Shown here in pieces: positions 16,748-25,651 of a stretch of 64,000 nt of DNA (its first letter is position 1; each line of letters starts with the position of its first letter). The notes under the pieces were generated by a model. The model searched no databases. It was not told the origin of the DNA and saw only the letters and a list, made by a program, of their open reading frames with translations. Origin of the DNA: Microcoleus sp. FACHB-61 (GTDB lineage: Bacteria > Cyanobacteriota > Cyanobacteriia > Cyanobacteriales > Microcoleaceae); contig JACJNY010000042.1 of NCBI GenBank assembly GCA_014695295.1, positions 1-64,000 on the forward strand, in the 5' to 3' direction. The position numbers and the translations under genes were made by a program.

Positions 16748-16989
16748 TTAATTGGGAATTGGGAATTGCGAATCGGGAATTGGGCATTGGTATTTGATAA
16801 CATCCTGTCCGGGTAATCCTGATAATTATTGTCAAGTGCGAGCGTCCCGCTCGCGAGCTAGAAGCTCGCACTGTAGCCGTAATCGATTGACCGGACATAA
16901 TATAATTGGTAATTGCTGATGCCGATAAGATTGTTTTTCGGAGATGCCCAATGCCCAATGCCCAATGCCCAATGCCCAATGACTATTGA
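16748..16989. repeat. Low-complexity intergenic repeats
   Basis: GGGAATT(G/C) repeats lie at 16752-16789, a palindrome GCGAGCGTC...CGCTCGCGAGC near 16838-16870, and four tandem TGCCCAA heptamers at about 16945-16979, followed by TGACTAA-type units. CGGACA/TGTCCGG pairs at about 16804-16811 and 16890-16897 flank the palindrome. No gene. Confidence 0.6.
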
Positions 16990-17811
16990 CTAATGACTGC
17001 TGACTAATGACAGATTTTCTTCGGATTTTGTCAAAAAATTGCGAGCTTGCATAATCCCGTAAAGGTTAACATCGGTTTCTAACAAACAAGCATGACCGCT
17101 GTTAGCCAGCAGCACCATTTGAGCCTTGGGAATTACCTTGACTAAAAGCTTCGCTTCTACTAGCGAAGGCAGCAGCCGATCGGCACCGCTAGCAATTACT
17201 AGCGTCGGCTGTTTGATGCCGCGCAACTGATTTTCGTCAACATTAAACGATCGCACTAACGCCAATCTCCACACAGACGTGTTTTGCGGTACCGCTTGCA
17301 TCGCTTCTAGCAAAGCTCGCCGATCGTCGCGCCCAATCTTTCCTAAGGATGCTAATATCGGCAAGAGACCGATTACCGACAGCGGATAAAGGTTGGCCGG
17401 CAGCCACTGAGTCAGATACGATCCCCACTGTACCCAAGGCTGCTGTCGAAACGAAGAAGCTGGATTGACTAAAATTAATCGATCGCACAATTGAGGAGCT
17501 TCTAAAACAGTTTTCATCGCTAAACAGCCCCCAAATGACTCGCCGCACAGATAAACCGGCCGCTTCGGCTTTCCGGCTTGCTTTTCTGCTTCAATTAAGG
17601 CAATTGTTTCGCTAACAAGTACCTCCCAACTAGCCATGTCGTCAGCCGGTATAGCTAAGCAGCGAATGTCGAAATGATTAGCTAATTTAGGAATTTGCGA
17701 CCGCAGCAGCAAACCGCCCCCGTCCATACCGGGCAGAAATACAAATAAAGGGCGATCTGGTTTCGGCGGTTTGGGGGTTAGGAAACGAATCTTGTTGTTA
17801 GCATTTGCCAT
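16990..17811 (-). CDS. Alpha/beta hydrolase resembling the hydrolase half of phytyl ester synthase
   Basis: A 273-residue alpha/beta hydrolase. It shows FVFLPGMDGGG (oxyanion region), the nucleophile elbow GESFGG near residue 93, LVNPASSF, a catalytic Asp in VIASGADRLLPS and a His in NSGHACLLE. The FLPGxDGxG, GESFGGCLA and NPASSF signature is what I know from the N-terminal half of plant phytyl ester synthases (esterase-lipase-acyltransferase). The next gene upstream is an acyltransferase, matching the C-terminal half of those fusions. A role in acyl transfer to phytol or diacylglycerol is inferred. Confidence 0.8.
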   Translation of the reverse strand: MANANNKIRFLTPKPPKPDRPLFVFLPGMDGGGLLLRSQIPKLANHFDIRCLAIPADDMASWEVLVSETIALIEAEKQAGKPKRPVYLCGESFGGCLAMKTVLEAPQLCDRLILVNPASSFRQQPWVQWGSYLTQWLPANLYPLSVIGLLPILASLGKIGRDDRRALLEAMQAVPQNTSVWRLALVRSFNVDENQLRGIKQPTLVIASGADRLLPSLVEAKLLVKVIPKAQMVLLANSGHACLLETDVNLYGIMQARNFLTKSEENLSLVSSH

Positions 17812-17827
17812 GATTCAAGTCAATCGA

Positions 17828-17857
17828 TTTTAGATTTTAGATTTTAGATTTTAGATT
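17828..17857. repeat. TTTTAGA heptamer array
   Basis: Four tandem copies of TTTTAGA between the hydrolase and the acyltransferase genes. Confidence 0.85.
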
Positions 17858-17961
17858 GGATAATTGACCCCACGGATCTATCAACATTCTCGGCAATTAA
17901 GAGGCTTTTAATTGCTTAAACTATTGATATTACTGCATTTGGGCATCGACAGTCAACAAAC

Positions 17962-18687
17962 TTACAAACAACGTCGTTGGAGTAATTCTGCAATTTCTCC
18001 CTGACAGTGCTCTGTGAGTTCAGCAACAACTGCTTTGGCTTTTTTGCCTCGATATTGCTGCTGTCGATCGACAGTAATCCAGTAAGGGCGGCCGATTAAA
18101 ACATTAACTCGCTGATAAATTATCACAGGATGCCACCCAGATCGATCGAACAGCGGTTCCGAAGGATCAAACAAACTCAACAACTTGAGCGGTACACCCG
18201 ATCGTACTGAGTGTTCCTCAAAAGAACTAATCGCCACCGGCAAAACTGCCAAATCCCGCACCGGTGCCCGCAAAGCCAAATGAGCAAATCCCCGCTGAAA
18301 CTTCCCCACAGTATTCGGCCCAGTAAGCTTCACCATCGGTTCTGCACCCTCTGGAAACACCCCCACCATCTCCCCGCCTTGCAGCAGCGCTGTCGCTTGA
18401 GAGAAAAAATGCTGCTGTCGGTGCTCCGGTGCTTCCAAGGGGAAAGCGCCGAAAGTCGTGACAATTTCTCTCATCACCGGAACTTGACCCATGTAATGAT
18501 GACAAGCAAAGCGAATCGATCGACCCAAAGCCGCCGTCAGCAGCACAGGATCTAAGAAACTGCGGTGATTGCTCACCACCAGCACCGGACTCTCTTGGGG
18601 AATCCGGTCTTCGCGGTACATAAACATCTGTGTTCCCAAACCAGCCAGGAAACAGCGCGAAATCAGCAATTTGCTCTCTGAAAACAT
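17962..18687 (-). CDS. Lysophospholipid acyltransferase-like (PlsC family) protein
   Basis: A 241-residue PlsC-type glycerolipid acyltransferase. The catalytic NHRSFLD motif (NHx4D) is near residue 40, a second block lies at GAFPLEAP, and FPEGAEP and VLPVAISS form the acceptor-binding blocks. It has a short hydrophobic N-terminus. It lies 150 bp upstream of the alpha/beta hydrolase on the same strand, and an operon is likely. The pair mirrors the two-domain order of plant phytyl ester synthase, here split and in reverse gene order. Confidence 0.85.
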   Translation of the reverse strand: MFSESKLLISRCFLAGLGTQMFMYREDRIPQESPVLVVSNHRSFLDPVLLTAALGRSIRFACHHYMGQVPVMREIVTTFGAFPLEAPEHRQQHFFSQATALLQGGEMVGVFPEGAEPMVKLTGPNTVGKFQRGFAHLALRAPVRDLAVLPVAISSFEEHSVRSGVPLKLLSLFDPSEPLFDRSGWHPVIIYQRVNVLIGRPYWITVDRQQQYRGKKAKAVVAELTEHCQGEIAELLQRRCL

Positions 18688-18931
18688 GGGCGAAAAGACA
18701 GGTGCGACGCTATAAAGGTTGATTCCATTGCCATGCAGCTTAACATTACTTTACCAAGTCGGGGCTCCCTCAAAAAGTAGACTTTCCCCTTATGCCTTTG
18801 TTTCGTAATCCTGGAGGCACGGGCGGTCATGACCTTGGTTTTTTCGCGCGTTCACTTCCAGTCAGCCCGCCAAAACAGTAAAAAACCCGGTTTCTAGGCG
18901 TCGGAGTGCGATCGCCAACTGTTTCGGCAGA

Positions 18932-19108
18932 ATTTCCCAGTCTGAAGCAAAAATATACCAACTCTTGTGGCAACTTATTAAAGAATGTTTACAACAACCC
19001 CAAAAGCAAGTTGCGACAGCTAAACTTAGAAATTTACAGTGGGCATTGACGCACTGTCAAAGTATTTTTGGACAAGTCGTAATAGCAATCTCGCGAGGCA
19101 TCAAATGA
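18932..19108 (+). other. Possible coding remnant overlapping the next start codon
   Basis: An open frame without a standard start reads, in part, YQLLWQLIKECLQQPQK and AKLRNLQWALTHCQSIFGQ, and ends in a TGA that overlaps the ATG of the following gene as ATGA (19105-19108). The amino-acid pattern looks protein-like, and an ATGA overlap is typical of translational coupling. No domain is recognised. It may be the 3' end of a decayed gene. Confidence 0.3.
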
Positions 19109-19419
19109 ATAACATCCAAAACTATCGCCTTAGATGTACGCTCACCTTTGGCGACATTTACGGTCAAATCATTGTTTGGCTGATAGTCATCTTCCTAAGT
19201 CTAGCGTCGGCACTCGCCTTGTGGAGTAGCGCCCGCCAAATCTTCGCCTTGGCTACCGTCGGCTTGATTTTAGTGCTGTCTCTGCCCTTCTTGCTGTTTG
19301 CTTTCGTGACAACTCTGCTAAATAACATTGAAGTGCTTGCTGTAGAACCCGGTACCGAACCTCAACCTTCTGCAACGGGAAATCAGTCGCTTCAGAACCC
19401 TGCCGAAAGCGCCGGCTAG
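19105..19419 (+). CDS. Conserved cyanobacterial membrane protein, 104 residues
   Basis: The chosen start is ATG at 19105 (MNNIQNYRLRCTLTFGDIYG). An in-frame GTG at 19039 would add a weakly hydrophobic tail without a binding site. It has two hydrophobic spans (IIVWLIVIFLSLASALAL and FALATVGLILVLSLPFLLFAFV) and a polar C-terminal tail. No domain name is known to me. It is followed by a terminator, so it is separate from sdhA. Confidence 0.7.
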   Translation: MNNIQNYRLRCTLTFGDIYGQIIVWLIVIFLSLASALALWSSARQIFALATVGLILVLSLPFLLFAFVTTLLNNIEVLAVEPGTEPQPSATGNQSLQNPAESAG

Positions 19420-19466
19420 TCCAATTTGAGATTTTAACTTTTGATTTTCCATTCAAATCAAAAGTT

Positions 19467-19505
19467 AAAAAACTTCCCGCTCTTGTGGTAGGAAGTTTTT
19501 TTTTG
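19467..19505 (+). terminator. Rho-independent terminator upstream of sdhA
   Basis: AAAAAACTTCC / GGAAGTTTTTTTTT stem with a 12-base loop and a run of nine T. Confidence 0.85.
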
Positions 19506-19548
19506 CGTCACCATAAGTTGAGCAGAACACTCAAAATAATTCAAAAAA

Positions 19549-21276
19549 ATGCTAGAACACGACGTAATCATTGTAGGCGGCGGTTTAGCAGGTTGCCGCG
19601 CCGCAGTAGAAATTGCTCGGACTGACCCCAGTTTAAAGGTAGCTGTCGTCGCCAAAACTCACCCGATTCGATCGCACTCCGTCGCAGCCCAAGGTGGCAT
19701 GGCCTCCAGCCTCCAAAATGTCGATCCCGAAGACAGTTGGAAAGCCCACGCCTTCGACACAGTAAAAGGTTCAGACTATTTAGCCGACCAAGACGCGGTA
19801 GAAATCCTCACCCGGGAAGCACCCGGTGTAGTCATAGATTTAGAACACATGGGAGTCCTCTTCTCCCGCCTCCCAGACGGCAGAATTGCCCAGCGCGCTT
19901 TCGGCGGACATTCCCACCGCCGCACCTGCTACGCCGCCGACAAAACCGGTCACGCCATCCTCCACGAATTAGTCAACAATCTGCGCCGCTGCGGAGTTCA
20001 CATCTATCAGGAGTGGTATGTTACGCGCCTGATTTTGGAAGAAGGCCAAGCCAAGGGGGTCGTTATGTATAGCCTGCTAGACGGCGAAATTGCCGTAGTG
20101 CGCGCTAAGGCGGTGATGTTTGCTACGGGCGGTTACGGCCGAGTTTACAATACCACGTCGAACGATTACGCCTCGACGGGAGACGGTTTGGCGATGACGG
20201 CTTTAGCTGGATTGCCGCTGGAAGATATGGAATTCGTGCAGTTTCACCCGACGGGTTTGTATCCCGTGGGAGTGTTGATTTCGGAGGCTGTGCGGGGCGA
20301 AGGCGCTTATTTGATTAATTCAGAGGGCGATCGATTTATGGCGAATTATGCCCCGTCGCGGATGGAATTAGCGCCCAGAGATATCACCTCGCGGTCAATT
20401 TCCATAGAAATTCGCGCCGGCCGAGGAATTAATGTTGATGGTAGTGCCGGCGGCCCCTTTATCTACCTGGATTTGCGGCACATGGGACGCGAAAAAATCA
20501 TGAGCAAAATTCCTTTTGCTTGGGAAGAAGCCCACCGTTTGTTAGGAATTGATGCGGTAAATCAGCCGATGCCCGTGCGCCCTACCGTTCACTATTCAAT
20601 GGGGGGAATTCCTACTAATGTTAGCGGGCAAGTTCGCAGCAGTCCTGAGGGTTTGGTAGACGGTTTCTTTGCAGCGGGCGAAGCAGCTTGCGTGTCTGTT
20701 CACGGCGCCAACCGTTTGGGCAGCAACTCGCTGTTGGAATGCGTCGTTTACGGCAAAGTTACTGGCGCAACCATAGCACAATTCGTACAAAATCGCAAGT
20801 TGCCTGCCGTAGACGAACAGCGTTATATCCAGGAAGCCGAAGAGCAAATTCAAACACTTTTAGACCGTCCCGGACAATACAGAATCAATCAAGTGCGACA
20901 GCAGTATCAAGATACTATGACTGAGTATTGTGGCGTATTTCGTAGCGCCGAATTGATGCAGGAAGGTTTAAAGAAGTTGGAGGATTTAGAGCGAAAATAT
21001 GAGGAGGTTTACTTAGACGATAAAGGCAAGTTGTGGAATACGGAAATTGTGGAAGCTTTGGAGTTGCGGAGTTTGATTATTGTCGGAAAAATGATTTTAA
21101 CTTCTGCTTTGAACCGTCAGGAAAGTCGGGGAGCTCATTCGCGGGAAGATTTTACTGAGCGCGATGATGGGAATTTCTTGAAGCATACAATGGCGTATTA
21201 TTCGCCGGCGGGGATTGATTTGGCTTATATGCCCGTGGCGATTACGATGTTTGAGCCACAGGAACGTAAATACTAG
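19549..21276 (+). CDS. sdhA: Succinate dehydrogenase/fumarate reductase flavoprotein subunit
   Basis: A 575-residue FAD-dependent subunit that oxidises succinate and feeds electrons to the plastoquinone pool in cyanobacteria. It shows the Rossmann start [17 protein letters not shown], the covalent-FAD His motif [42 protein letters not shown] and [12 protein letters not shown], and a C-terminal four-helix domain with [17 protein letters not shown]. The length is normal. sdhB is not adjacent, as is common in cyanobacteria. No frameshift is seen. Confidence 0.95.
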   Translation: MLEHDVIIVGGGLAGCRAAVEIARTDPSLKVAVVAKTHPIRSHSVAAQGGMASSLQNVDPEDSWKAHAFDTVKGSDYLADQDAVEILTREAPGVVIDLEHMGVLFSRLPDGRIAQRAFGGHSHRRTCYAADKTGHAILHELVNNLRRCGVHIYQEWYVTRLILEEGQAKGVVMYSLLDGEIAVVRAKAVMFATGGYGRVYNTTSNDYASTGDGLAMTALAGLPLEDMEFVQFHPTGLYPVGVLISEAVRGEGAYLINSEGDRFMANYAPSRMELAPRDITSRSISIEIRAGRGINVDGSAGGPFIYLDLRHMGREKIMSKIPFAWEEAHRLLGIDAVNQPMPVRPTVHYSMGGIPTNVSGQVRSSPEGLVDGFFAAGEAACVSVHGANRLGSNSLLECVVYGKVTGATIAQFVQNRKLPAVDEQRYIQEAEEQIQTLLDRPGQYRINQVRQQYQDTMTEYCGVFRSAELMQEGLKKLEDLERKYEEVYLDDKGKLWNTEIVEALELRSLIIVGKMILTSALNRQESRGAHSREDFTERDDGNFLKHTMAYYSPAGIDLAYMPVAITMFEPQERKY

Positions 21277-21438
21277 AAGCTAGTTTGAAATCCTTGTTCC
21301 CGTGCTGAACTTGGGAACAAGGAAAACCTTACACACAGCAGAAGTTAAAAATGCTAGGATATAATAAAATTGGCTAAAATAAATAAAAAATATTTTGGTT
21401 ACAATGAAAATAATCTGGTAATTTACTGAACAATAACT

Positions 21439-21660
21439 ATGAGTAAAACAGCACATACATCTCAATTCCAGCAAGCTCTTGAAGCTGTAGAAGTTTTATC
21501 ATTAGAAGATCAAGCCATGCTTCTAGATATTCTTCAGAATCGCCTGCGACAGCGAGGAAATGAATTACTCAAGGAAGTGGCAGAAGTTCGTCAAGAGTAT
21601 GCTGAGGGCAATGTTAAATTTGGGTCGGTAGCCGATTTTATGGCGGAGTTGGATGATTGA
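21439..21660 (+). CDS. Type II antitoxin-like protein
   Basis: A 73-residue helical acidic protein (QALEAVEVLSLEDQAMLLDIL... ending SVADFMAELDD), typical of cyanobacterial antitoxins preceding YafQ/RelE-type toxins. Its stop codon overlaps the start of the next gene by one base (TGATG). It is intact, whereas its partner is not. It would be expected to autoregulate its promoter and bind the toxin; with a broken toxin it is probably an orphan. Confidence 0.75.
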   Translation: MSKTAHTSQFQQALEAVEVLSLEDQAMLLDILQNRLRQRGNELLKEVAEVRQEYAEGNVKFGSVADFMAELDD

Positions 21661-21821
21661 TGAAAATTGGTTGGACTCCCAAATTGACAGGAGATTTATC
21701 GGGTATCTGGTCGTGTTCCATAGATTATGATTATCGGATTTTATTTGAGTTTGCGATCGATCCAGAAGATGAGGAGGAAACTATTTTATTGCTCAAAATG
21801 GGTTCTCATGATGAAGTCTAA
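21660..21821 (+). pseudogene. YafQ/RelE-type toxin with an internal in-frame deletion
   Basis: The 53-codon frame begins MKIGWTPKLTGDLSGIWSCS and ends LLLLKMGSHDEV. Full-length relatives are about 90-100 residues and carry a helical stretch of some 40 residues between the initial WTP and the K-LxGDLSGxWSC block. Here that stretch is missing while the frame is kept. The first helices of the RelE fold are therefore lost, and the product is very probably non-toxic. The next feature downstream is an IS fragment on the other strand, so the locus has been disturbed. Confidence 0.7.
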
Positions 21822-22062
21822 TAACTGTGTCATCCCCGCTTAATGTCCCGCCTATTAACTCAATATGTGGTTTGAGTTCGTTAAATAAATCTTTTGGTTC
21901 ATATCTTTCCCTTAACAAAAAACGGTTAATGCTATCGTGAGATAGTTCCTCTAAAATTTCGGAAAGCCGACAGCAACCTGAATATTTAGACTCAGCTAAA
22001 AGAAAATATGTGTACTTTTCCAGGTTGCACTGTGCAGTAGATGGCTTAGTTCTGGTTCTAAT
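21822..22062 (-). pseudogene. 5' fragment of an IS4-like DDE transposase
   Basis: The minus strand reads KPSTAQCNLEKYTYFLLAES, then RLSEILEELSHDSINRFLLRERYEPKDLFNE and ELIGGTLSGDDT, the N-terminal part of a cyanobacterial DDE transposase up to its first catalytic Asp region. It lacks a start codon and ends against the toxin remnant at 21821, so both ends are degraded. A hairpin GGGAACTGA/TCAGTTCCC at 22114-22138 may be the former terminal repeat region. Confidence 0.7.
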
Positions 22063-22189
22063 ATTTTTTCTCCCCTAATAGCTTAAGCAATTTTACCCAA
22101 TTCTATCTGTTTTGGGAACTGAACTCACCTCAGTTCCCGATATGCACAATTGAGCTATTTTGTCAATGCGTAAGTCCTACAATTTTTTG

Positions 22190-24286
22190 TCAAAACCCGC
22201 CCTTCCGCATAATATCAAATCCTAAGATGCGCCGTACTGGATCTACTTGGCTAATATCGGGGAAACTATTAGTAGGATACGGATTCATTCCGTAAGTATT
22301 TACTGATAGTTTATTGCCATCAGCACTCACATCAAGAGTGACATAATTAAAGGTATCCGGTGAGTAAAAATCTACAGGTTGACGTAATGTATTTGCATTA
22401 GGATCGCCTTCGCGGAAAACATTTTGTAATCCGGGGAAGTTAGGATCTAAACCTAATAGATCAACCCCTGTTGCTTGCTGTTGTGCCACAATGCCATCAG
22501 CTAAAGATTTAATGTTCTCAAAACTGTGGTTATTAATTAAACCAGGGCCAAAAGCTGCCATTGGGCCAGCAACAATTGTCAACGCATTGGGTACGCGAAC
22601 GCGAGAGCCTGTTAGCGGATCTGTATAAGTTAATTCGTTAACTCGATTTTCGTGATCGTCAGCGGTCAGAAAGACAACATTATCGATCTTGTTATCAGCA
22701 ATAAACTTGAGTAAATCGTTACGTTCGGCGCGATAACCTCCAATCCAAGTTTTTCCTGTATCTAAGGGGATAATTTTATTCCCGCTGGTGCTGGCATTTT
22801 CATCAATTGGCGCGGAAATAGCCACTATTTTCCAGGTAACACCATCATTTTTAGCTTGGAGGAGTGTTTGTTTAAGCCAATTAAGTTGAGTAGATCCCAA
22901 CATTGTGCGATCGGGATTATCTGCACGAGAACCAACATCATCGACAATTCTACCCTCAGCGTTGGTTCTTCTCATCCGAATATCTCGGTAAGAGCGATCG
23001 TCAACGTTCACAAAAAGCGCATTTGCTCCCCACGGCTGAGCAAAATATTGCTGTAAAGTGCCATCAATGCGAGGATCGTTGGGAGCAGAAATGATTTTTT
23101 CCCGGATAGGTTGATAATCTTGATAAGGTTTTAATACTGCTTGATATCCGGGTGTTTTGTTAATAAATGTGCCAGTTGTATTGGCATCGTAAATGGGATT
23201 AGTAGGATCTACGCCTGCACCTGCTGGCGTTCCTGCTGGCGCTCCACCATTGGCGAATTGTTTATCTCCCAATTCGTGATTATCTAACAGTGTATAGTTT
23301 CCTTGAGCAGCATAAAACGATCTCAATCCTGGGAAACCATTGGGTGTAACAGGTAATAAATTTTCCAGGTATTTACGGCGATAATCAGCTAAAGCTTGCG
23401 CGGGATCTGCGAAGGGATCGGCGGTAGCTGGAGATATACCTACACCAGTAGTTGTATTACCGCTTGGTGTTTCGTAAATTGTATCTCCCAAATAAACAAA
23501 AAAGTCCAAATTCAGTTGATTGAAATCTTTAATTAAAGGATAGGGTCGCCACTCACCCGCAGTATCTGCGCTAAAAGCCATGCGGAGAGGTGCTTGCTCG
23601 GTTTTATTGGGTGCAGTTTTAAATGTTCCGACTGGACTAACTTCTCCCCCCGGTGCTAAAAATCGATAGTAGTAGCGCGTATTACTCTGCAAAGATGTGT
23701 TATCCAATTTGGCAGTGTAATCGCGATCGGGATTAGTTTTAGTCAGTAAAGTGTTTTGGATGCCGTTAAATTGTGGATCGGTGGCAACTTGCACAATTAA
23801 ATCAGTGATTTTGCCTTTGTTAGTGGTAGGGTCGGCGGTGCGCGTCCACAGAATAGCGCTATTTTCGGTGGCATCTCCCGCTGCTACAGCATTGAAGAAT
23901 ATGTCAGTTTTAAGATTACCAACGCGACCTTCTTTCAAACCATAATTAACGAAATGTTGTAATCCTTGTTGGTAGTTGAATCCAGCATTTTGCAAATCTT
24001 GGTTGTTGGCCACGTAATAACTAGCGCTGAAAAACTGGGAGGAAGCACGTCCTTCGTTGATGCCAAACTTTTGAAAATGTTCGTATAATTGTTGGTTGTT
24101 GAGATTAGCTGTCACTAAATCGGGATTAACTGTGCGATAGTAATCTAGATCGAAAGCAACAGAAAATTTTCTGCCTTCCTTTAAACCGAATTGTTCAAAG
24201 TGCGATAAAGCTTCGGTATCATTTAAGCCAAGTAAGTCTGGGTTGGCAGCACGATAAAAGTTGGGGTCAAATAAGTTAACTGTCAT
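22190..24286 (-). CDS. PhoD-type alkaline phosphatase with N-terminal tandem repeats
   Basis: A 698-residue protein. Residues 1 to about 125 are three 40-residue repeats with the pattern YY/FYRxxNPDL... HFxxFGxxEGR, a module seen in secreted cyanobacterial proteins. From about residue 128 comes a PhoD-like domain: FFNAVAAGDATENSAILWTR, the metal site FVYLGDTIYE, LLDNHELGDKQF, AISAPID and LTADDHENRV. PhoD enzymes are Ca/Fe-dependent phosphomonoesterases or diesterases that supply phosphate. There is no Sec or Tat signal, so export by a type I route, with the repeats involved in secretion or binding, is inferred. Confidence 0.88.
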   Translation of the reverse strand: MTVNLFDPNFYRAANPDLLGLNDTEALSHFEQFGLKEGRKFSVAFDLDYYRTVNPDLVTANLNNQQLYEHFQKFGINEGRASSQFFSASYYVANNQDLQNAGFNYQQGLQHFVNYGLKEGRVGNLKTDIFFNAVAAGDATENSAILWTRTADPTTNKGKITDLIVQVATDPQFNGIQNTLLTKTNPDRDYTAKLDNTSLQSNTRYYYRFLAPGGEVSPVGTFKTAPNKTEQAPLRMAFSADTAGEWRPYPLIKDFNQLNLDFFVYLGDTIYETPSGNTTTGVGISPATADPFADPAQALADYRRKYLENLLPVTPNGFPGLRSFYAAQGNYTLLDNHELGDKQFANGGAPAGTPAGAGVDPTNPIYDANTTGTFINKTPGYQAVLKPYQDYQPIREKIISAPNDPRIDGTLQQYFAQPWGANALFVNVDDRSYRDIRMRRTNAEGRIVDDVGSRADNPDRTMLGSTQLNWLKQTLLQAKNDGVTWKIVAISAPIDENASTSGNKIIPLDTGKTWIGGYRAERNDLLKFIADNKIDNVVFLTADDHENRVNELTYTDPLTGSRVRVPNALTIVAGPMAAFGPGLINNHSFENIKSLADGIVAQQQATGVDLLGLDPNFPGLQNVFREGDPNANTLRQPVDFYSPDTFNYVTLDVSADGNKLSVNTYGMNPYPTNSFPDISQVDPVRRILGFDIMRKGGF

Positions 24287-24430
24287 AAATCTCTTTTTTG
24301 CTCAGTTTTGTCTAAAAATTGAGATGATAAAATATTGCAGTTCCAAGTATACTTGATAACAACGATTTTAGATTAATATTAGATTATATTACAAAATCAG
24401 CTCTCCCGTACTTGTGGTGATAACGCAAGC

Positions 24431-24577
24431 TTATAATCTAGCTGCATCAAAGTTTTCAACCTTCATTACCGAGCAAAAATGTATTAGCCAATAATTTTTA
24501 CACCAAACATCCGGGAGAGCCCCAGTGTGGTCTGGAAAAGCAGGAGGTAGAACAACGCGGTCAACGCTTTGGGTCAT
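24431..24577 (-). CDS. Possible 48-residue small protein
   Basis: A short frame (MTQSVDRVVLPPAFPDHTGA...) with an excellent binding site GGAGGG four bases before its ATG at 24577. No domain and no membrane span are recognised. CTCTCCCG (24402-24409) and CGGGAGAG (24510-24517) form an inverted repeat around its 3' half. The rest of the 24287-24742 gap holds only ACAGTCA repeats near 24655-24675. Confidence 0.3.
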   Translation of the reverse strand: MTQSVDRVVLPPAFPDHTGALPDVWCKNYWLIHFCSVMKVENFDAARL

Positions 24578-24742
24578 AATTCCCTCCGAGGTTTTATAAT
24601 TGGCGATCGGTAATATCAATTCCGATTGCACCGGAATGATATTGACGGTGAACAGTCAACAGTCAACAGTGAGTGGCATGGTTAAGGACACAGCAATGCT
24701 GTGTCCTTAAAGTTATAGGGTACTCAAAACTCAAAATACTCC

Positions 24743-25651
24743 TTAAGGCTTCGGTAGCGCACCTTCAGGGCTAGGAGAAGCCGCCGGTTCCGGAGTCGTC
24801 GTAGCCGCAGGAGAAGGCGAAGGAGTGCCACTAGCTAACTGATTAATTTGGTCTTTATAGTTAGGAGGAGCTAACTCAGTAGCTCGATCGAACAGCGTTT
24901 TTGCTTCATCTGTTTTGCCCTGTTCCTTCAGCACGATCGCCTTTCCTAAAGTGGGGCGAAAATCTTTTGGATTAGCCTTAGCAGATTCGTCGTAAATTGC
25001 GATCGCCTCCTCAAACCGCTTCTGCACAGCATAAACCTGTCCCAAAATCAACTGCACCGAAGTTACATCCACACTTTCCGGTTTCGCCTGATTTGCAGCC
25101 GGAGCCGCCTTCAGCGTATCTTGCAGCAGTCCGATCGCAGCTTCGGGCCGCTGCTGCACCAGCAGCAAATTCACCAACCCCTGCAAAGCCTTAATTTCCC
25201 CAGGCCTAGACGCTAAAATTGACCTGTAAGCCTGAGCAGCCCCTTCGCGATCGCCCGTGCGTTCCTTAGCCTGAGCCAGCAAAATCCCGTATTCAGTAGT
25301 CTCAGGATTCAGCGAAGCCAACTTTTCCAAAGGAGCGATCGCATCCTTAATGTCGCCGACTCCTTGTCCGATCAACTCCAGCCGCACCTGCAAAAGCCCC
25401 CGCAAAGCCGTTACATTGTCAGGTTCCCGCTGCAAAACCAATTCGTACCCCCTCGCCTGAGCTTGCAGTAACTCTGATTGCTTCTCCCCAGACTGCGCCG
25501 TTTGAGTAGGCGTTGGAGTTGACCGACTTTGCGCTTGGCTGGCCTTGAGAATACTGTCCAAAATTGGCACAAGGGAAAATCCCAAAAAAGCGATGAGCGA
25601 CAGCACCACCACCACAGTAATCAACCCACGACGCTTGTTTGCTTTTTCCAT
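24743..25651 (-). CDS. Membrane-anchored TPR protein
   Basis: A 302-residue protein. The N-terminal cytoplasmic KRR is followed by one membrane span (LITVVVVLSLIAFLGFSLVPI), a Thr/Pro/Gln linker, then about five TPR-like helical pairs (YELVLQREPDNVTALRGLL, EKLASLNPETTEYGILLAQA, YRSILASRPGEIKALQGLV and others), and a Pro/Ser/Ala tail. It is a scaffold-type protein with no enzymatic motif. A shorter paralogue with the same layout lies at 42166-42558. Partner proteins are unknown. Confidence 0.8.
   Translation of the reverse strand: MEKANKRRGLITVVVVLSLIAFLGFSLVPILDSILKASQAQSRSTPTPTQTAQSGEKQSELLQAQARGYELVLQREPDNVTALRGLLQVRLELIGQGVGDIKDAIAPLEKLASLNPETTEYGILLAQAKERTGDREGAAQAYRSILASRPGEIKALQGLVNLLLVQQRPEAAIGLLQDTLKAAPAANQAKPESVDVTSVQLILGQVYAVQKRFEEAIAIYDESAKANPKDFRPTLGKAIVLKEQGKTDEAKTLFDRATELAPPNYKDQINQLASGTPSPSPAATTTPEPAASPSPEGALPKP

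Noticed and set aside
16945-16985. Tandem TGCCCAA repeats considered as a CRISPR remnant
   Set aside because: The unit is 7 bp with no spacers; it belongs to the heptamer repeat type seen elsewhere in the window.
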